This document shows, in pieces, positions 1 to 11,390 of a stretch of DNA of 32,241 bases. The stretch comes from Opitutia bacterium UBA4506 (GTDB lineage Bacteria; Verrucomicrobiota; Verrucomicrobiia; Opitutales; Puniceicoccaceae). The notes below the pieces were generated by a model. That model ran no database searches. It worked only from the letters and a program-made list of their open reading frames with translations, and had not been told where the DNA came from. The translations under genes were made by a program, and so were the position numbers. The stretch spans positions 1-32,241 of the forward strand of contig DGMY01000023.1 in NCBI GenBank assembly GCA_002388665.1. The letters are read 5' to 3'. Within the stretch, counting starts at the first letter, position 1; each line of letters opens with the position of its first letter.

Positions 1-12
1 AAAACAGCTTAA

Positions 13-237
13 GTCGGGCTAAGAATCGCCAAATTCGTCATCGAAACCTTTGGTACGAAGCCGTGGCGGATGGACACCCGCTCCTATCTGGACGCAGCCG
101 ACGGCATTCCGCTTAAAGGCAAACCTGCGGTGTCACCTTGGGATACCGATTTGAAGGCAACGATGCTTGAGCGCGGGACAGCCGTCTACGAGGAGCAGGT
201 GGTCGATTCGCTTCTGGCTGACCTTCGCTTCGAATGA
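13..237 (+). pseudogene. 3' end of an unrecognised gene (partial or broken)
   Basis: An open plus-strand frame runs from an in-frame TAA at 10-12 to a TGA at 235-237, giving about 74 residues with protein-like composition (for example KPWRMDTRSYLDAADGIPL near the start, ending LLADLRFE). The first ATG in frame is at 70. The stop just upstream means the gene either enters from the left with a frameshift or is a recombination remnant. I do not recognise the family. Nothing links it to the metal genes to its right, and it converges with the minus-strand gene at 310. Confidence 0.35.
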
Positions 238-253
238 CGGGGAAACAAATCAT

Positions 254-296
254 GCAGACTTCCGTATTTCGCAGAATACGCAGAATTCGCATCTGC
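254..296. terminator. Nested hairpin between convergent genes
   Basis: An inner inverted repeat, CGTATT (263-268) and AATACG (275-280) with a 6-nt loop, sits inside an outer GCAGA (254-258) / TCTGC (292-296) pair. It lies between the end of the plus-strand fragment (237) and the stop of the minus-strand gene (310), where a bidirectional terminator is expected. There is no strong T-tract, so the call rests on position and symmetry. Confidence 0.35.
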
Positions 297-309
297 AACC
301 CATCTATGT

Positions 310-1170
310 CTACTTGTTCCGCTTTTGCGCAACTTCCTTATCCAACTCTTTATTCAGACGATTCAGCTGGTTCGGCCCCAATTTGGTTAAGGAGGCGATC
401 CGCCGTTTAATGACCAGTCGGTCTTGAGCGAACTCGTAAATTTCACTCTTATTGCGCCCGAGTTCACGCCATTTGGCGAAAATTGAACCATAGACTTCGT
501 TTCTATAAGCTCGTGGCGCACTCTTCTTCAAGCGGCTGCGTGTTCTGGCACCAAGTTGCTGCAGAAAGCTCACGGCTTGTTCGAAGTCTTCCTTTCGAAT
601 GAGTTTATAGGAATTCACATCGAACTCACGATACAGCTCTCCGTATACCGCTTTATAGTTCGGCTGACCATCCTCTCCGGCGAATTTTGGCGCATGCTTT
701 TCTACAAGCTCTTTCAAAACTTTGGCCTGCTTCTCATCTATATGTCTGTCGTCAGGTTTGACTACATTTTTGCGGGTCACTTTCTTCGTCTCAATGAAGT
801 CCCGCCCTGCAAATTTTACAGAGTTACCAGTGCCCGACTGCTTTATCGACACATTCATTCGCCAATCCCGGCCTGCAGCAATGTCCAGATTTAAACCTAA
901 ATCTTCTGCGCATTGCACCAATTCCGAAGACAAGTCCGTAGCACACTCTTCCAATTCTTCCTGTAACAGTAAGCGACGTGCGGAAGATATTGGTTTTTGC
1001 TCCAGTGATTTTACCGCATGCTCTACATCTTGCCCGCGGAAACGCTTGAGAAGCTTCTCCTTCAGTGACTCATATCCATCAGCGATCGCAATTTTTGCAG
1101 TCGCCTGCAAAGGTTCCTGCAAATACGCCGCGGTGGCTGCAAAAATTGAACAAAATTCTTCGTAACTCAT
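310..1170 (-). CDS. ORF6C-like domain protein, function unknown
   Basis: A 286-residue soluble protein with no signal peptide or membrane segment. Residues 1-100 are mostly helical with acidic and basic stretches. Residues 107-124 (VSIKQSGTGNSVKFAGRD) resemble the polar Q-S-G-x-G-N motif that links domains in bacterial signalling proteins of the NLR or amyloid-motif type. Residues about 144-206 (YGELYREFDVNSYKLI, then EDFEQAVSFL) look like the ORF6C domain of phage antirepressor-type proteins. The C-terminus is basic and helical. The gene lies 16 nt downstream of an AAA ATPase remnant on the same strand, so the two may once have formed an operon, possibly for defence. It looks AT-richer than the metal genes, consistent with separate origin. 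Reality of the gene is fairly sure; function is unknown. Confidence 0.6.
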   Translation of the reverse strand: MSYEEFCSIFAATAAYLQEPLQATAKIAIADGYESLKEKLLKRFRGQDVEHAVKSLEQKPISSARRLLLQEELEECATDLSSELVQCAEDLGLNLDIAAGRDWRMNVSIKQSGTGNSVKFAGRDFIETKKVTRKNVVKPDDRHIDEKQAKVLKELVEKHAPKFAGEDGQPNYKAVYGELYREFDVNSYKLIRKEDFEQAVSFLQQLGARTRSRLKKSAPRAYRNEVYGSIFAKWRELGRNKSEIYEFAQDRLVIKRRIASLTKLGPNQLNRLNKELDKEVAQKRNK

Positions 1171-1186
1171 GATCTATCAAGTCGCA

Positions 1187-1468
1187 TTAGCGTGGCTTCC
1201 ACATATTGTAGACTTCTTTTCTCCTGTCGAAAGCCTCTTCCCCACCCTCCATAATGTCGATGATAGATTGCTGAATTGATTTCGCATCTATGCTACCACA
1301 AATTGTGTGAATGTCGTCACCTTGATACGTGCACGCGTGGATCTGCTCTGCATCTCCAAGCACTGGGAAATTTGGATTATGGGTTGCGAAGATAAATTGA
1401 GTGCCCGGCTTCATTGTGCAAATCAGCTTAATCACGTCGTCATAAAATGTTTGATTATGGGAGTTCTT
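1187..1468 (-). pseudogene. C-terminal remnant of a large AAA ATPase (TrlF/SMC-like)
   Basis: The last roughly 90 residues of an ABC/SMC-type ATPase are present. A hydrophobic strand ends in FATHNPNFPVLGDAEQI, which matches the Walker B/H-loop region of large AAA proteins such as the TrlF-like family. It is followed by the acidic tail IMEGGEEAFDRR. Homology-like sequence starts near 1460 (QTFYDDVIKL). Upstream the frame turns into low-complexity basic sequence across a hairpin and meets a stop at 1541-1543. There is no Walker A and no plausible start; the only one in frame, at 1435, is a GTG. I read it as the 3' end of a gene truncated by recombination. An active short protein is unlikely. 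Confidence 0.65.
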
Positions 1469-1479
1469 TCCAAACGAAG

Positions 1480-1510
1480 AAGCGCCGTGAGCGGATAGCC
1501 CACGACGCTT
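1480..1510. repeat. Inverted repeat at the truncation junction
   Basis: AAGCG-C-CGTG (1480-1489) pairs with CACG-A-CGCTT (1501-1510), with one C/A mismatch and an 11-nt loop. A T-rich run follows at 1518-1528. It sits where the AAA ATPase homology stops, so it may be a terminator brought in by the rearrangement or a recombination scar. It lacks recognisable attC core sites. Confidence 0.4.
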
Positions 1511-1565
1511 GAGTCTGTTCTTCTTTTTAGCGATGCGGGGTCATGGGCCCGCGATCAATGGATTT

Positions 1566-1603
1566 GTGGGTTTCGCCGACCTCAGTGGGTTTCGCCGACC
1601 TCA
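1566..1603 (+). repeat. 19-bp perfect tandem duplication at a stop codon
   Basis: The unit GTGGGTTTCGCCGACCTCA occurs at 1566-1584 and again at 1585-1603, followed by a degenerate third start (GTGACTTTCGCC at 1604-1615). The duplication falls on the 3' end of the minus-strand gene 1582-1971, and the junction creates its TGA stop. Confidence 0.85.
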
Positions 1604-1971
1604 GTGACTTTCGCCAAGAACATGCAGGCTTCACCGTGCTCGTCCACATAGGTGACGGTGCGTCGGCGATTTTCTGGGCGGGGGCCTACTCGCACAGTTA
1701 CCGTTGCCTTCTTCTTACAAGAAGGACAATTCAGCATGGCTCCATCCTTGCAGTATTCCATGGCCTGTTCCTTGGATTTGATTTCGACAGTGGAAACCGA
1801 ATCACAGACCTTGCAAACCTGTGCGACCGTGTCGCCGACCTTGAGAGTCTGGAAGTCTTCAACCGTACTGAGAGTGCGCTGCGGCGTGAAAAACGGACCT
1901 CGTGGAGCAGCAGACGCAAGCGTGGCGACCGCTAAGATCGAGAAGATTATTGCAGAGAACAGTTTTTTCAT
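1582..1971 (-). CDS. Secreted Cys-rich protein, probable metal-binding
   Basis: A 129-residue protein with a clear Sec signal peptide (MKKLFSAIIF, hydrophobic to about 20, cleavage near ASA-AP). The mature part carries C53xxC56, C74, C82xxC85 and C116, a layout like a small zinc-ribbon or metal-thiolate fold. Its partners are unknown. The start is supported by AAGGA 5-9 nt upstream. Its promoter carries the shared TGAGGGWT-N14-CGYWTAA motif (2018-2048), which ties it to the pump operon. A 19-bp tandem duplication sets its stop codon, so the last residues may be recent. Periplasmic location is likely. Function is inferred only from the cysteines and the shared promoter. Confidence 0.7.
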   Translation of the reverse strand: MKKLFSAIIFSILAVATLASAAPRGPFFTPQRTLSTVEDFQTLKVGDTVAQVCKVCDSVSTVEIKSKEQAMEYCKDGAMLNCPSCKKKATVTVRVGPRPENRRRTVTYVDEHGEACMFLAKVTEVGETH

Positions 1972-2017
1972 GATTTTCCTTGGTTTGAGTTAATCAGACA
2001 CGTCGTGTGTCTAGAAT

Positions 2018-2048
2018 GTTAAACGTAATTCGGTCGACGAACCCTCAA
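2018..2048 (-). promoter_or_regulatory. Shared-motif promoter copy A
   Basis: On the minus strand, TTGAGG (2048-2043) and TTTAAC (2023-2018) are separated by 19 nt, matching TGAGGGWT-N14-CGYWTAA. An A-run lies just upstream. It points at the secreted Cys-rich gene starting at 1971, leaving a leader of about 40 nt. A small inverted repeat, AGACAC/GTGTCT (1996-2012), lies in that leader. Confidence 0.7.
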
Positions 2049-2094
2049 CGTTTTTTCATTTTTTGTTAGGCTGGGCACCAGGATGGTTCGCTTT

Positions 2095-2138
2095 GTGTCA
2101 CGGACACCAACTTCTTCGGCGACATGAACGATGTTCAT
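2095..2138. repeat. Two small palindromes in the 1972-2148 gap
   Basis: GTGTC-ACG-GACAC (2095-2107) and ATGAAC-GAT-GTTCAT (2124-2138) lie downstream of the stop of the 70-aa gene at 2149 on the minus strand. They could form hairpins ending that transcript or be operators. No T-tract follows on the minus strand, so termination is weakly supported. Confidence 0.3.
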
Positions 2139-2148
2139 TCGTCAGCAC

Positions 2149-2361
2149 CTACCTTTGCTTATTACGCTTCGCTTTTGTCTGTTCAAAAGCTTGCTGTGCT
2201 CGCACTCGGGAAAGGTAGAATTTTTTACGCGAATCAAACCTCTCAGCACAGAGCGGACAACATAGATGCACCGACTCCCCTTCGTGTTGTAGTCTCATAA
2301 AGATCGCCCCCGTAAGCGGGCGTTCACAGACAATACATGCAGCATTTCCTTCGTCACTCAT
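2149..2361 (-). CDS. Small CxxC/CCxxC metal-binding protein (TRASH/YHS-like)
   Basis: A 70-residue cytosolic protein. C9xxC12 and C34-C35xxC38, followed by an aromatic and basic helix (ERFDSRKKFYL), fit the treble-clef TRASH/YHS class that binds Cu or Zn. The tail is highly basic (KAKRNKQR). It follows the Cys-rich lipoprotein gene by 43 nt on the same strand and probably shares its transcript. Candidate roles are a cytosolic metal chaperone or a sensor subunit. It is too short for a DNA-binding assignment. Confidence 0.6.
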   Translation of the reverse strand: MSDEGNAACIVCERPLTGAIFMRLQHEGESVHLCCPLCAERFDSRKKFYLSRVRAQQAFEQTKAKRNKQR

Positions 2362-2404
2362 ACAGGTCAGGTAATATTTGGTTTCGGCAACCGGTGTAGC
2401 TCAA

Positions 2405-2743
2405 TTACTGCTGGTCGCTGGCCACTTGGCTACCGAAGAGTTGGCAAGAATACGGGCCTTCTTCACAAACCGAGCATTCGTGCCTCAACTCGCCCTTCTT
2501 CAAGAATGTCGTGAGCGCCCCTTGGCATCCGGGGCATTCATGCTGGAAATAAGGAGGTTCCCGATAGCCCTCCTCCGCCCATTGCATGTAATACGACTCC
2601 TGCGGCTGAACTAAAACCGATTTACATTGCGGGCACGCTGTGCCAGTCTGGCTTGCGGAAGTTGCAGAGTTGGGAGAGGCACACCCCGAGAGAAAAACGG
2701 CGTATGCGGCGACAAGTAGTGCGAGTGAGATGATCTTTTTCAT
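2405..2743 (-). CDS. Cys-rich lipoprotein, probable periplasmic metal binder
   Basis: A 112-residue lipoprotein. After MKKIISLALL there is a hydrophobic stretch and a lipobox (FLSG-C21). The mature part has C37xxC40, C70xxC73, C90xxC93 and C100, a zinc-ribbon-like series. An ATG at 2767 in the same frame would add eight residues. I prefer 2743 because it puts the signal peptide at the N-terminus and because promoter copy E (2771-2801) would start transcription near 2764, downstream of the earlier ATG. It is followed by the 70-aa CCxxC protein. The family is unknown to me, and a role in metal buffering is inferred. Confidence 0.65.
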   Translation of the reverse strand: MKKIISLALLVAAYAVFLSGCASPNSATSASQTGTACPQCKSVLVQPQESYYMQWAEEGYREPPYFQHECPGCQGALTTFLKKGELRHECSVCEEGPYSCQLFGSQVASDQQ

Positions 2744-2770
2744 AGGGCAATCATGTTTAGGTGACATAGG

Positions 2771-2801
2771 TTTATGCGTAGAAAAATGCCCGAACCCTCA
2801 T
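2771..2801 (-). promoter_or_regulatory. Shared-motif promoter copy E
   Basis: On the minus strand, ATGAGG (2801-2796) and CATAAA (2776-2771) lie 19 nt apart, again fitting TGAGGGWT-N14-CGYWTAA. It fills the 64-nt gap after the YHS-protein stop (2808) and points at the lipoprotein gene. It therefore gives the lipoprotein and the 70-aa gene their own promoter. Confidence 0.65.
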
Positions 2802-2807
2802 GAATAT

Positions 2808-3638
2808 CTAAAAAAGATAGTCGATTCCGTAGATCAGCGAGCCTCCAAAGTGTGCGGCCACCGGAACCAATAGGACCAAGAGGAAAATGATGATGCGATA
2901 GAACCTGAGTGCGCCTGCATGGCCACGGACGGCAGGGAGCAGCATGGCCAATCCCAGAGCAGCGAATGCGGTGACGGAGACGCCTAACCAACGGTGGAGA
3001 AACAGGATGTCAGCCAAATCGCCACTGTAGTTGCTCTGCCCCGCAGCAATCCATCCCAGCGACGCGGCGATGATCGCCATGATCGAGCCGACGACGAAAT
3101 TGGTTCTGGCCGCAAAAAACAAGGCCGGGGATTTTCGCATCATGCCGAGTCCCTCAAGGACACCGGCAAGCGGAAGGAGCGCAATTGGTAGATGAACGGC
3201 GAGAACGTGTAGCTTTCCCAGCAAGACCAGCCAGTTTGGAGAAGCCCCATCTTCGGAACCATGATCGGTGGAATGGTCGTGCCCTTCCGACTCCTCGCCA
3301 GTGGTCGAAACGGATTCGTCCGCATGCCCGTGCCCATCGGCTCGATGCGAGTCTTCGCCCGATGCCTTAACATTGGCACTGTCTCCATGCACCGCGTCCC
3401 CCTCTACCCTATGAGCGCTTGGGGATACTTGAAGGTTCTCTAAGTATGCTTCAGGGTTGGCGTTGAACTTCCTCAGGCACGACTTGCAACAGAAGCCGAT
3501 CGTTTCGCCTTCATACTCAGTGGTGATCCATGATTCGGCAGGCTCGTCAGGCGTGACCGGGCACATTTCGTTGATGGGTTCTGCGGTCGCGGAGACAGCA
3601 CTGACAAGGAAGGTGATAAGTAGTAGGAAAATTTTCAT
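2808..3638 (-). CDS. YHS-domain membrane protein with His-rich linker and DUF2231-like domain
   Basis: A 276-residue protein. Residues 1-19 are a signal peptide. Residues 24-67 are a YHS-type metal site (C26PVTPDEPA, then FC50C51KSC54, then NPEAYL). About 70-125 is a linker rich in His, Asp, Ser and Glu. The remainder has four membrane segments resembling DUF2231 proteins (LHVLAVHLPIALLPLAGVLE, then LHRWLGVSV). An upstream in-frame ATG at 3698 would bury the signal peptide, so I use 3638. It follows the DUF3347 gene by 72 nt, a gap holding a 14-bp RNA hairpin. Its likely role is periplasmic copper or silver capture at the inner membrane. The domain calls are good; the transport or redox role is unproven. 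Confidence 0.7.
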   Translation of the reverse strand: MKIFLLLITFLVSAVSATAEPINEMCPVTPDEPAESWITTEYEGETIGFCCKSCLRKFNANPEAYLENLQVSPSAHRVEGDAVHGDSANVKASGEDSHRADGHGHADESVSTTGEESEGHDHSTDHGSEDGASPNWLVLLGKLHVLAVHLPIALLPLAGVLEGLGMMRKSPALFFAARTNFVVGSIMAIIAASLGWIAAGQSNYSGDLADILFLHRWLGVSVTAFAALGLAMLLPAVRGHAGALRFYRIIIFLLVLLVPVAAHFGGSLIYGIDYLF

Positions 3639-3660
3639 ATTGAGGGCAGTTGAAAGATAT

Positions 3661-3699
3661 GGCGACCTCCGGTGCCATACACGGACACCAGAGGCCACC
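3661..3699 (-). ncRNA. 14-bp intergenic RNA hairpin (minus-strand transcript)
   Basis: Arms 3661-3674 and 3686-3699 with an 11-nt loop pair at all 14 positions in minus-strand RNA, using three G-U wobbles. In plus-strand RNA the wobbles become A-C mismatches, so the structure favours the minus transcript. It lies between the DUF3347 gene and the YHS gene. It could stabilise or attenuate the pump mRNA so that the downstream genes are expressed differently. There is no T-tract, so a simple terminator is less likely. Confidence 0.45.
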
Positions 3700-3710
3700 T
3701 TTCTCCAGGG

Positions 3711-4283
3711 TTAATGGGAATGACCGGAATGGTCGTCTTTCTTCATGGGCATCTTGCCATGCCCGGAATGGTCGGAATGCCCTTCACTGCCAGCGATTTT
3801 CTCTTTAATGCTGCCACAACGTAGCATCATAGAGCCATAGTATGGGTTGGATACTTTTTTGTCGGACTGGATCCATTGCCCGCCCTTGTTATCGAAGGCC
3901 ATTGGGCAGAATGCGGTGTAGAGCGGCGTGTCAACGGTCGTGCCGACATGCTGGACCAGCGAGGTCATCTGCCGGGACAGATCCAGAAACGCAGTGCGAG
4001 CCACCTTGATGTCTTCCGTCCCTGAAATCGTCTTAGCTGGCTTGCTCAGATCCATGGCTTCTTCGTGTGCCCCACCCTCGTGCGGCGCATGTTTCATCGC
4101 TTTCAAAAAAGCGGCTGCACCTGACTGGGCAGCTTCCAGATCGTCACCGGCGAGGCCTTTCTGGATCGTGAGGTATGGATCGACAAGTGTGTCGACAAAC
4201 GCAGGTTTGAAGGCGTCGCTGTGCGCTTGAAGCGCAGAAACGCTGAGTAGTAGGCCGAGGGCCAAGTGTAGTATGTTTTTCAT
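3711..4283 (-). CDS. Stand-alone periplasmic DUF3347 protein
   Basis: A 190-residue protein with a signal peptide (MKNILHLALGLLLSVSALQA). The DUF3347 domain spans about 25-165 (FVDTLVDPYLTIQKGLAGDD to FCPMAFDNKG and NPYYGSMMLRCGSIKE), and a His/Asp/Lys/Met tail (SDHSGHGKMPMKKDD) follows. The same domain, with nearly the same motifs (HCPMANDNKGADWLQ, NPYFGEMMLKCGEIKE), ends the adaptor encoded three genes upstream in transcription order, so this is a probable duplicate made soluble. The conserved Cys and Met and the His tail suggest Cu or Ag binding and delivery to the adaptor. It starts 21 nt after the pump gene in the same operon. Confidence 0.8.
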   Translation of the reverse strand: MKNILHLALGLLLSVSALQAHSDAFKPAFVDTLVDPYLTIQKGLAGDDLEAAQSGAAAFLKAMKHAPHEGGAHEEAMDLSKPAKTISGTEDIKVARTAFLDLSRQMTSLVQHVGTTVDTPLYTAFCPMAFDNKGGQWIQSDKKVSNPYYGSMMLRCGSIKEKIAGSEGHSDHSGHGKMPMKKDDHSGHSH

Positions 4284-4304
4284 ATTTCTATCTTTGTTTA
4301 GGTA

Positions 4305-8070
<3,766 letters not shown>

Positions 8071-8081
<11 letters not shown>

Positions 8082-9999
8082 GGCCTTCGTGTCCGTTTTC
8101 CTTGGCAGTAATAGTTTCTTTGATTTCTCCGCACTTGAGCATCATTTCTCCGAAATACGGATTTTGGAGTGGCTCGCTGGCCTGCAGCCAGTCGGCACCT
8201 TTGTTGTCGTTTGCCATCGGGCAATGCATCACGATCAACTCGCGATCAAAGGCTTCCGGATTCGCTTTGGCTGCGGCGATCATTGCGTTAGAAAGAAGCT
8301 GGAAGTAAGGCTTGCGGAAGAGTGCCAAACTCTCGGCGGCCAACATATCGTGCAGGAGCGCGGGCAAGTCGCCGCTGTGGCCAGTCGACTGCATCATCGC
8401 TTTGGCTTCGGCTTTGGCCGCCTCCAAGTCGTCTTGGGCGAGCGCGGATTGCATCGCGAGGTAGGGCTCGGCGAGCGCAGGAGCGATCTCCGCAGATATT
8501 TGTAACACAGCCGCCTCGACGTGCTGTGAATGATCCGTTCCGACCGCTGCCGATTCGCCGCCGTGGTCATGCCCGGGCGCGGGGCCTCCGCCTTCGGGGT
8601 TCATCATGCTGGGCTTCGCTTGGATCTGCAGGGCGCTGTCGATCTTAAACGCGCCGTGGGTGACGACCCGCTCGCCCGCGTCCAGTCCTGCGGCCACGAG
8701 GTAGTGATCGCCCGCCCTCGGGCCGAGGACGATCTCACGCCCCTCATAAGTGGGGCGTTCCGCATCGGGCTTGGCCACATAGACGACGGCACGTTTGCCC
8801 GTGCGGAGCACCGCCGACGTCGGGACGATGACCGGGGCTCCTTCGGTCGCGTTATCGACGTAGCCCAATTCCTCGGCGGGAACCAGATCCATACCGCAGA
8901 CATCGCAATCGCCGGGGCCGTCTTTGACGACTTCGGGGTGCATGGGACTGATCCACTTGCCCGCAAACTCGGGCGCATAGACTTTGCCGTCTTCGGCCAG
9001 CCGCGAGGCCACGATACCACGCACGAACATGCCGGGCTTCAATTTGCCATCCGGGTTCGGCACATTCACCCGCAGGGGAACCGTCCGCGTTTTCGAATTT
9101 ACTTCCGGCTCGATGAAGGCGATCTGCCCGTGAAACGTTTCGCCGGGACGCGCTTCGACCGTGAACGAAACATCCTGCCCGTAGCGCAACCAGGGAAGGT
9201 CGGATTCATAGGCATCCAGGTAGGCCCAGAGCGTGCTGAGATCGACGATTTTAAAGAGCGGCTCGCCGGTCTTCACATAGTCGCCTTCTTTCACGTTTTT
9301 GGAGACGACGACGCCACCGACCGGTGCCTTCAGCACAAAGTGGTCTTTGGCTTGGCCACTTTCGATGATGGCATCGATTTGATCCGGCAACAGATCCCAG
9401 AGGCGCAGCTTGTCGCGTGCGGCTTGAGTGATCGAGCTATCGGGGTTGGAGCGGTAGGAGGTCAATAACTCCCGCTGGGCGGAGAGTAAGTCCGGGCTGT
9501 ACACCTTGGCCAAATGATCGCCCTTCTCGACACGGATGCCTGTGAAGTTGACGAACAACTCGTCGATCCGTGCCGGGAAACGGGCAGTCAGCGATTTCTC
9601 CAAGGTCTCCGCATAGGCCAATTGGCCGACGAGGCGGATCTCCGCCTCCGGGTATTCCTGGCGGACGGCCGTCGTCTCGATTTCCGCGAGGGCGCGGGAA
9701 CTCTCGCTCATGCTCAGAGTGCGCGGGCCTTCGTCGGCTCCGCCGTCATTTTCCAGCGGGATGAGATCCATGCCGCAGATCGGGCAATCACCCGGCTCAG
9801 GTTGCTGAATCTGCGGGTGCATCGAACAAGTCCAAATAGTGGGCTCTTCGACGGACTCCACCACTTGGGCCGTGGCGGAACCTTCCAGCCCATGGTCATG
9901 CCCGGATGCTGTCGGAGCGGTCTTACGCCCTACGATCAGGCCAAATACAAGCGCCAGGCCCGCGGCTCCGGCGACAATTAAAATAGTCTTCTTATTCAT
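8071..9999 (-). CDS. cusB: CusB-type periplasmic adaptor with two metal-binding domains and C-terminal DUF3347
   Basis: A 642-residue membrane-fusion protein. After an N-terminal anchor (ILIVAGAAGLALVFGLIVG) comes a heavy-metal-binding domain at about 55-80 (WTCSMHP, then GDCPICGMDL). A HlyD-type barrel, lipoyl and hairpin core follows to about 340. A second copy of the heavy-metal domain lies near 348-373 (WISPMHP, then GDCDVCGMDL), next an adaptor C-terminal barrel with a Pro/Met/His linker, and finally DUF3347 from about 500. Ordinary CusB has neither two such domains nor DUF3347, so this is an enlarged adaptor with three metal sites. It links the pump (11-nt overlap) and the outer-membrane factor (8-nt overlap). 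Cu/Ag specificity is inferred from the MHP...CxxCGM motifs. Confidence 0.9.
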
Positions 10000-11332
10000 A
10001 CTCTGTAGTTGCGTTGAAAGTCCCTAGAATGGGTTGATTGGCTAAAGTCTGTAAGGTGATGCGCTGCTGCCAGGCGTCCGAAGCGGCTCGCCAGTAGAGC
10101 AATTGCAAATCGAGCAGAGAGCGTTCGCTGTCGATCACTTCGAGAATACCGGTGCGCCCGCTCTCATAGCTGGTGCGGCTATTCTCGACCGCTTGCTCGG
10201 CCAGGTCGAGAAGCTCTTCGCCGTAGAGTTCAAGCCGGCGGTTGGCGTCCTCCAGCAGCGCGAGGCTGGCGCTCAACTCGGCTCTCAATACGTTGAAACG
10301 ATTGGAATACTCGTTTTCATTGGCTATCTGGCTGGCCAAAGCTTCGGCACGGGCGGCGCTGTATTTCTCGAACCAGATCGGGATATTGACGGCCACGGTT
10401 ACGCCCCAGGGATCTTTGCCCGCGTCCGGCGTCATCGGGTTGACGGAAGGGTCGCCCACTTGGATGTAGTTGAGCCCGAAGGTGATGTCCGGGTAGCTTT
10501 CCAACCGGGCGATTTCACGGCGGGCTTCGGCGCTGGCGATCTTCCGCTCCAGCATCTTGAGTTCGGGATTGTACATCCGGATCGACTGCACGAGTGAGGG
10601 GCCGTCCGGAGAGACTGCCTCCGGCGCCTTCCAGTCCGGCCAAGACAAAAGCTCCGTCTCGGGGATCGCCAATAGCTCCGCCAGTTTGGCCGACTGCACC
10701 ACACGTTTCTGCGAGAGCGACTGCAAGCGGTCGTCGATCCTGCCGATTTCCACTTTCAAGCGGAGCAGCGCGTTGATCTCGCCACCCGCCCGGACCTTCT
10801 CTTCAACGATCGGCTCCAGCTCTTCCAGCAATTCTTTGTTCTCACGCGTCAGGCGGATCGCTTCTTCCGTATAGCCGTATTCGTAGAATCTGAGCGAGAC
10901 CGTGCGAGCGAGCATGAGCTGTTGGTTTTGGTAGGCATACCAAAGCGCCTCCGCTTCGGCGGAAGCCGCCGCCTCCCGGCTACTCAATTTACCGAACCAG
11001 GGGATTTTCTGGCTCAGCATAATGATGTTCTCCTGTGGCCCCGTGCGCGTCTGCACGGACTCCACGAAGCTCGTCACCTGAAACATCGGATCCGGTAGCG
11101 CCGATGCCTGCGGGATGCGTTGCATCGCCGCCTCATAGCGCTGCTCGAACGCATTGAGTTGGGGATTGGCTGCTTGGGCGCGCCGGAGATAGCTCTCCAG
11201 ACTGCCCAAGGCAGCCGGGTTGCCCGGAGGCTCCGTTGACTCCACCGCGAAAAGCGCGGGAGCCGCCAGCACACATGCCATGACCGCCCCCGCGCAACTA
11301 ACCGCACGAATTGTAAGAAGATTTCCACTCAT
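9992..11332 (-). CDS. cusC: TolC/CusC-type outer-membrane efflux protein
   Basis: A 446-residue OEP-family protein with an N-terminal signal peptide (about 1-29). It has the two-fold repeated coiled-coil pattern of TolC folds (for example LGSLESYLRRAQAANPQLNAFEQRY at the start). It forms the outer-membrane exit duct of the tripartite pump. It is the first gene of the operon and overlaps the adaptor start by 8 nt. Promoter copy C (11342-11372) places the predicted transcript start about 3 nt before the ATG, and no Shine-Dalgarno is visible, so translation may be leaderless. An internal ATG 17 codons in would break the signal peptide. Confidence 0.88.
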   Translation of the reverse strand: MSGNLLTIRAVSCAGAVMACVLAAPALFAVESTEPPGNPAALGSLESYLRRAQAANPQLNAFEQRYEAAMQRIPQASALPDPMFQVTSFVESVQTRTGPQENIIMLSQKIPWFGKLSSREAAASAEAEALWYAYQNQQLMLARTVSLRFYEYGYTEEAIRLTRENKELLEELEPIVEEKVRAGGEINALLRLKVEIGRIDDRLQSLSQKRVVQSAKLAELLAIPETELLSWPDWKAPEAVSPDGPSLVQSIRMYNPELKMLERKIASAEARREIARLESYPDITFGLNYIQVGDPSVNPMTPDAGKDPWGVTVAVNIPIWFEKYSAARAEALASQIANENEYSNRFNVLRAELSASLALLEDANRRLELYGEELLDLAEQAVENSRTSYESGRTGILEVIDSERSLLDLQLLYWRAASDAWQQRITLQTLANQPILGTFNATTEYE

Positions 11333-11341
11333 TTGTAGCTC

Positions 11342-11372
11342 ATTATACGCAAGCCGATGCGAAAACCCTCAC
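11342..11372 (-). promoter_or_regulatory. Shared-motif promoter copy C, upstream of the pump operon
   Basis: On the minus strand, GTGAGG (11372-11367) and TATAAT (11347-11342) are 19 nt apart, fitting TGAGGGWT-N14-CGYWTAA. An A-run lies immediately upstream (T-run at 11373-11382 on plus). The -10 ends only 9 nt before the ATG at 11332. Confidence 0.75.
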
Positions 11373-11390
11373 TTTTTTTTTTTCGGGAAA

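Noticed and set aside
1480..1510. Integron attC site at the ATPase truncation
   Set aside because: It lacks the RYYYAAC and GTTRRRY core sites, and no integrase is present.
1566..1615. CRISPR-like or satellite repeat
   Set aside because: Only two exact units with no spacers, located across a coding end; it is a simple tandem duplication.
3640..3670. Sixth copy of the shared promoter motif (TTGAGGG at 3640 on plus)
   Set aside because: At the required distance there is CGACCTC instead of a -10, and no plus-strand gene lies downstream.
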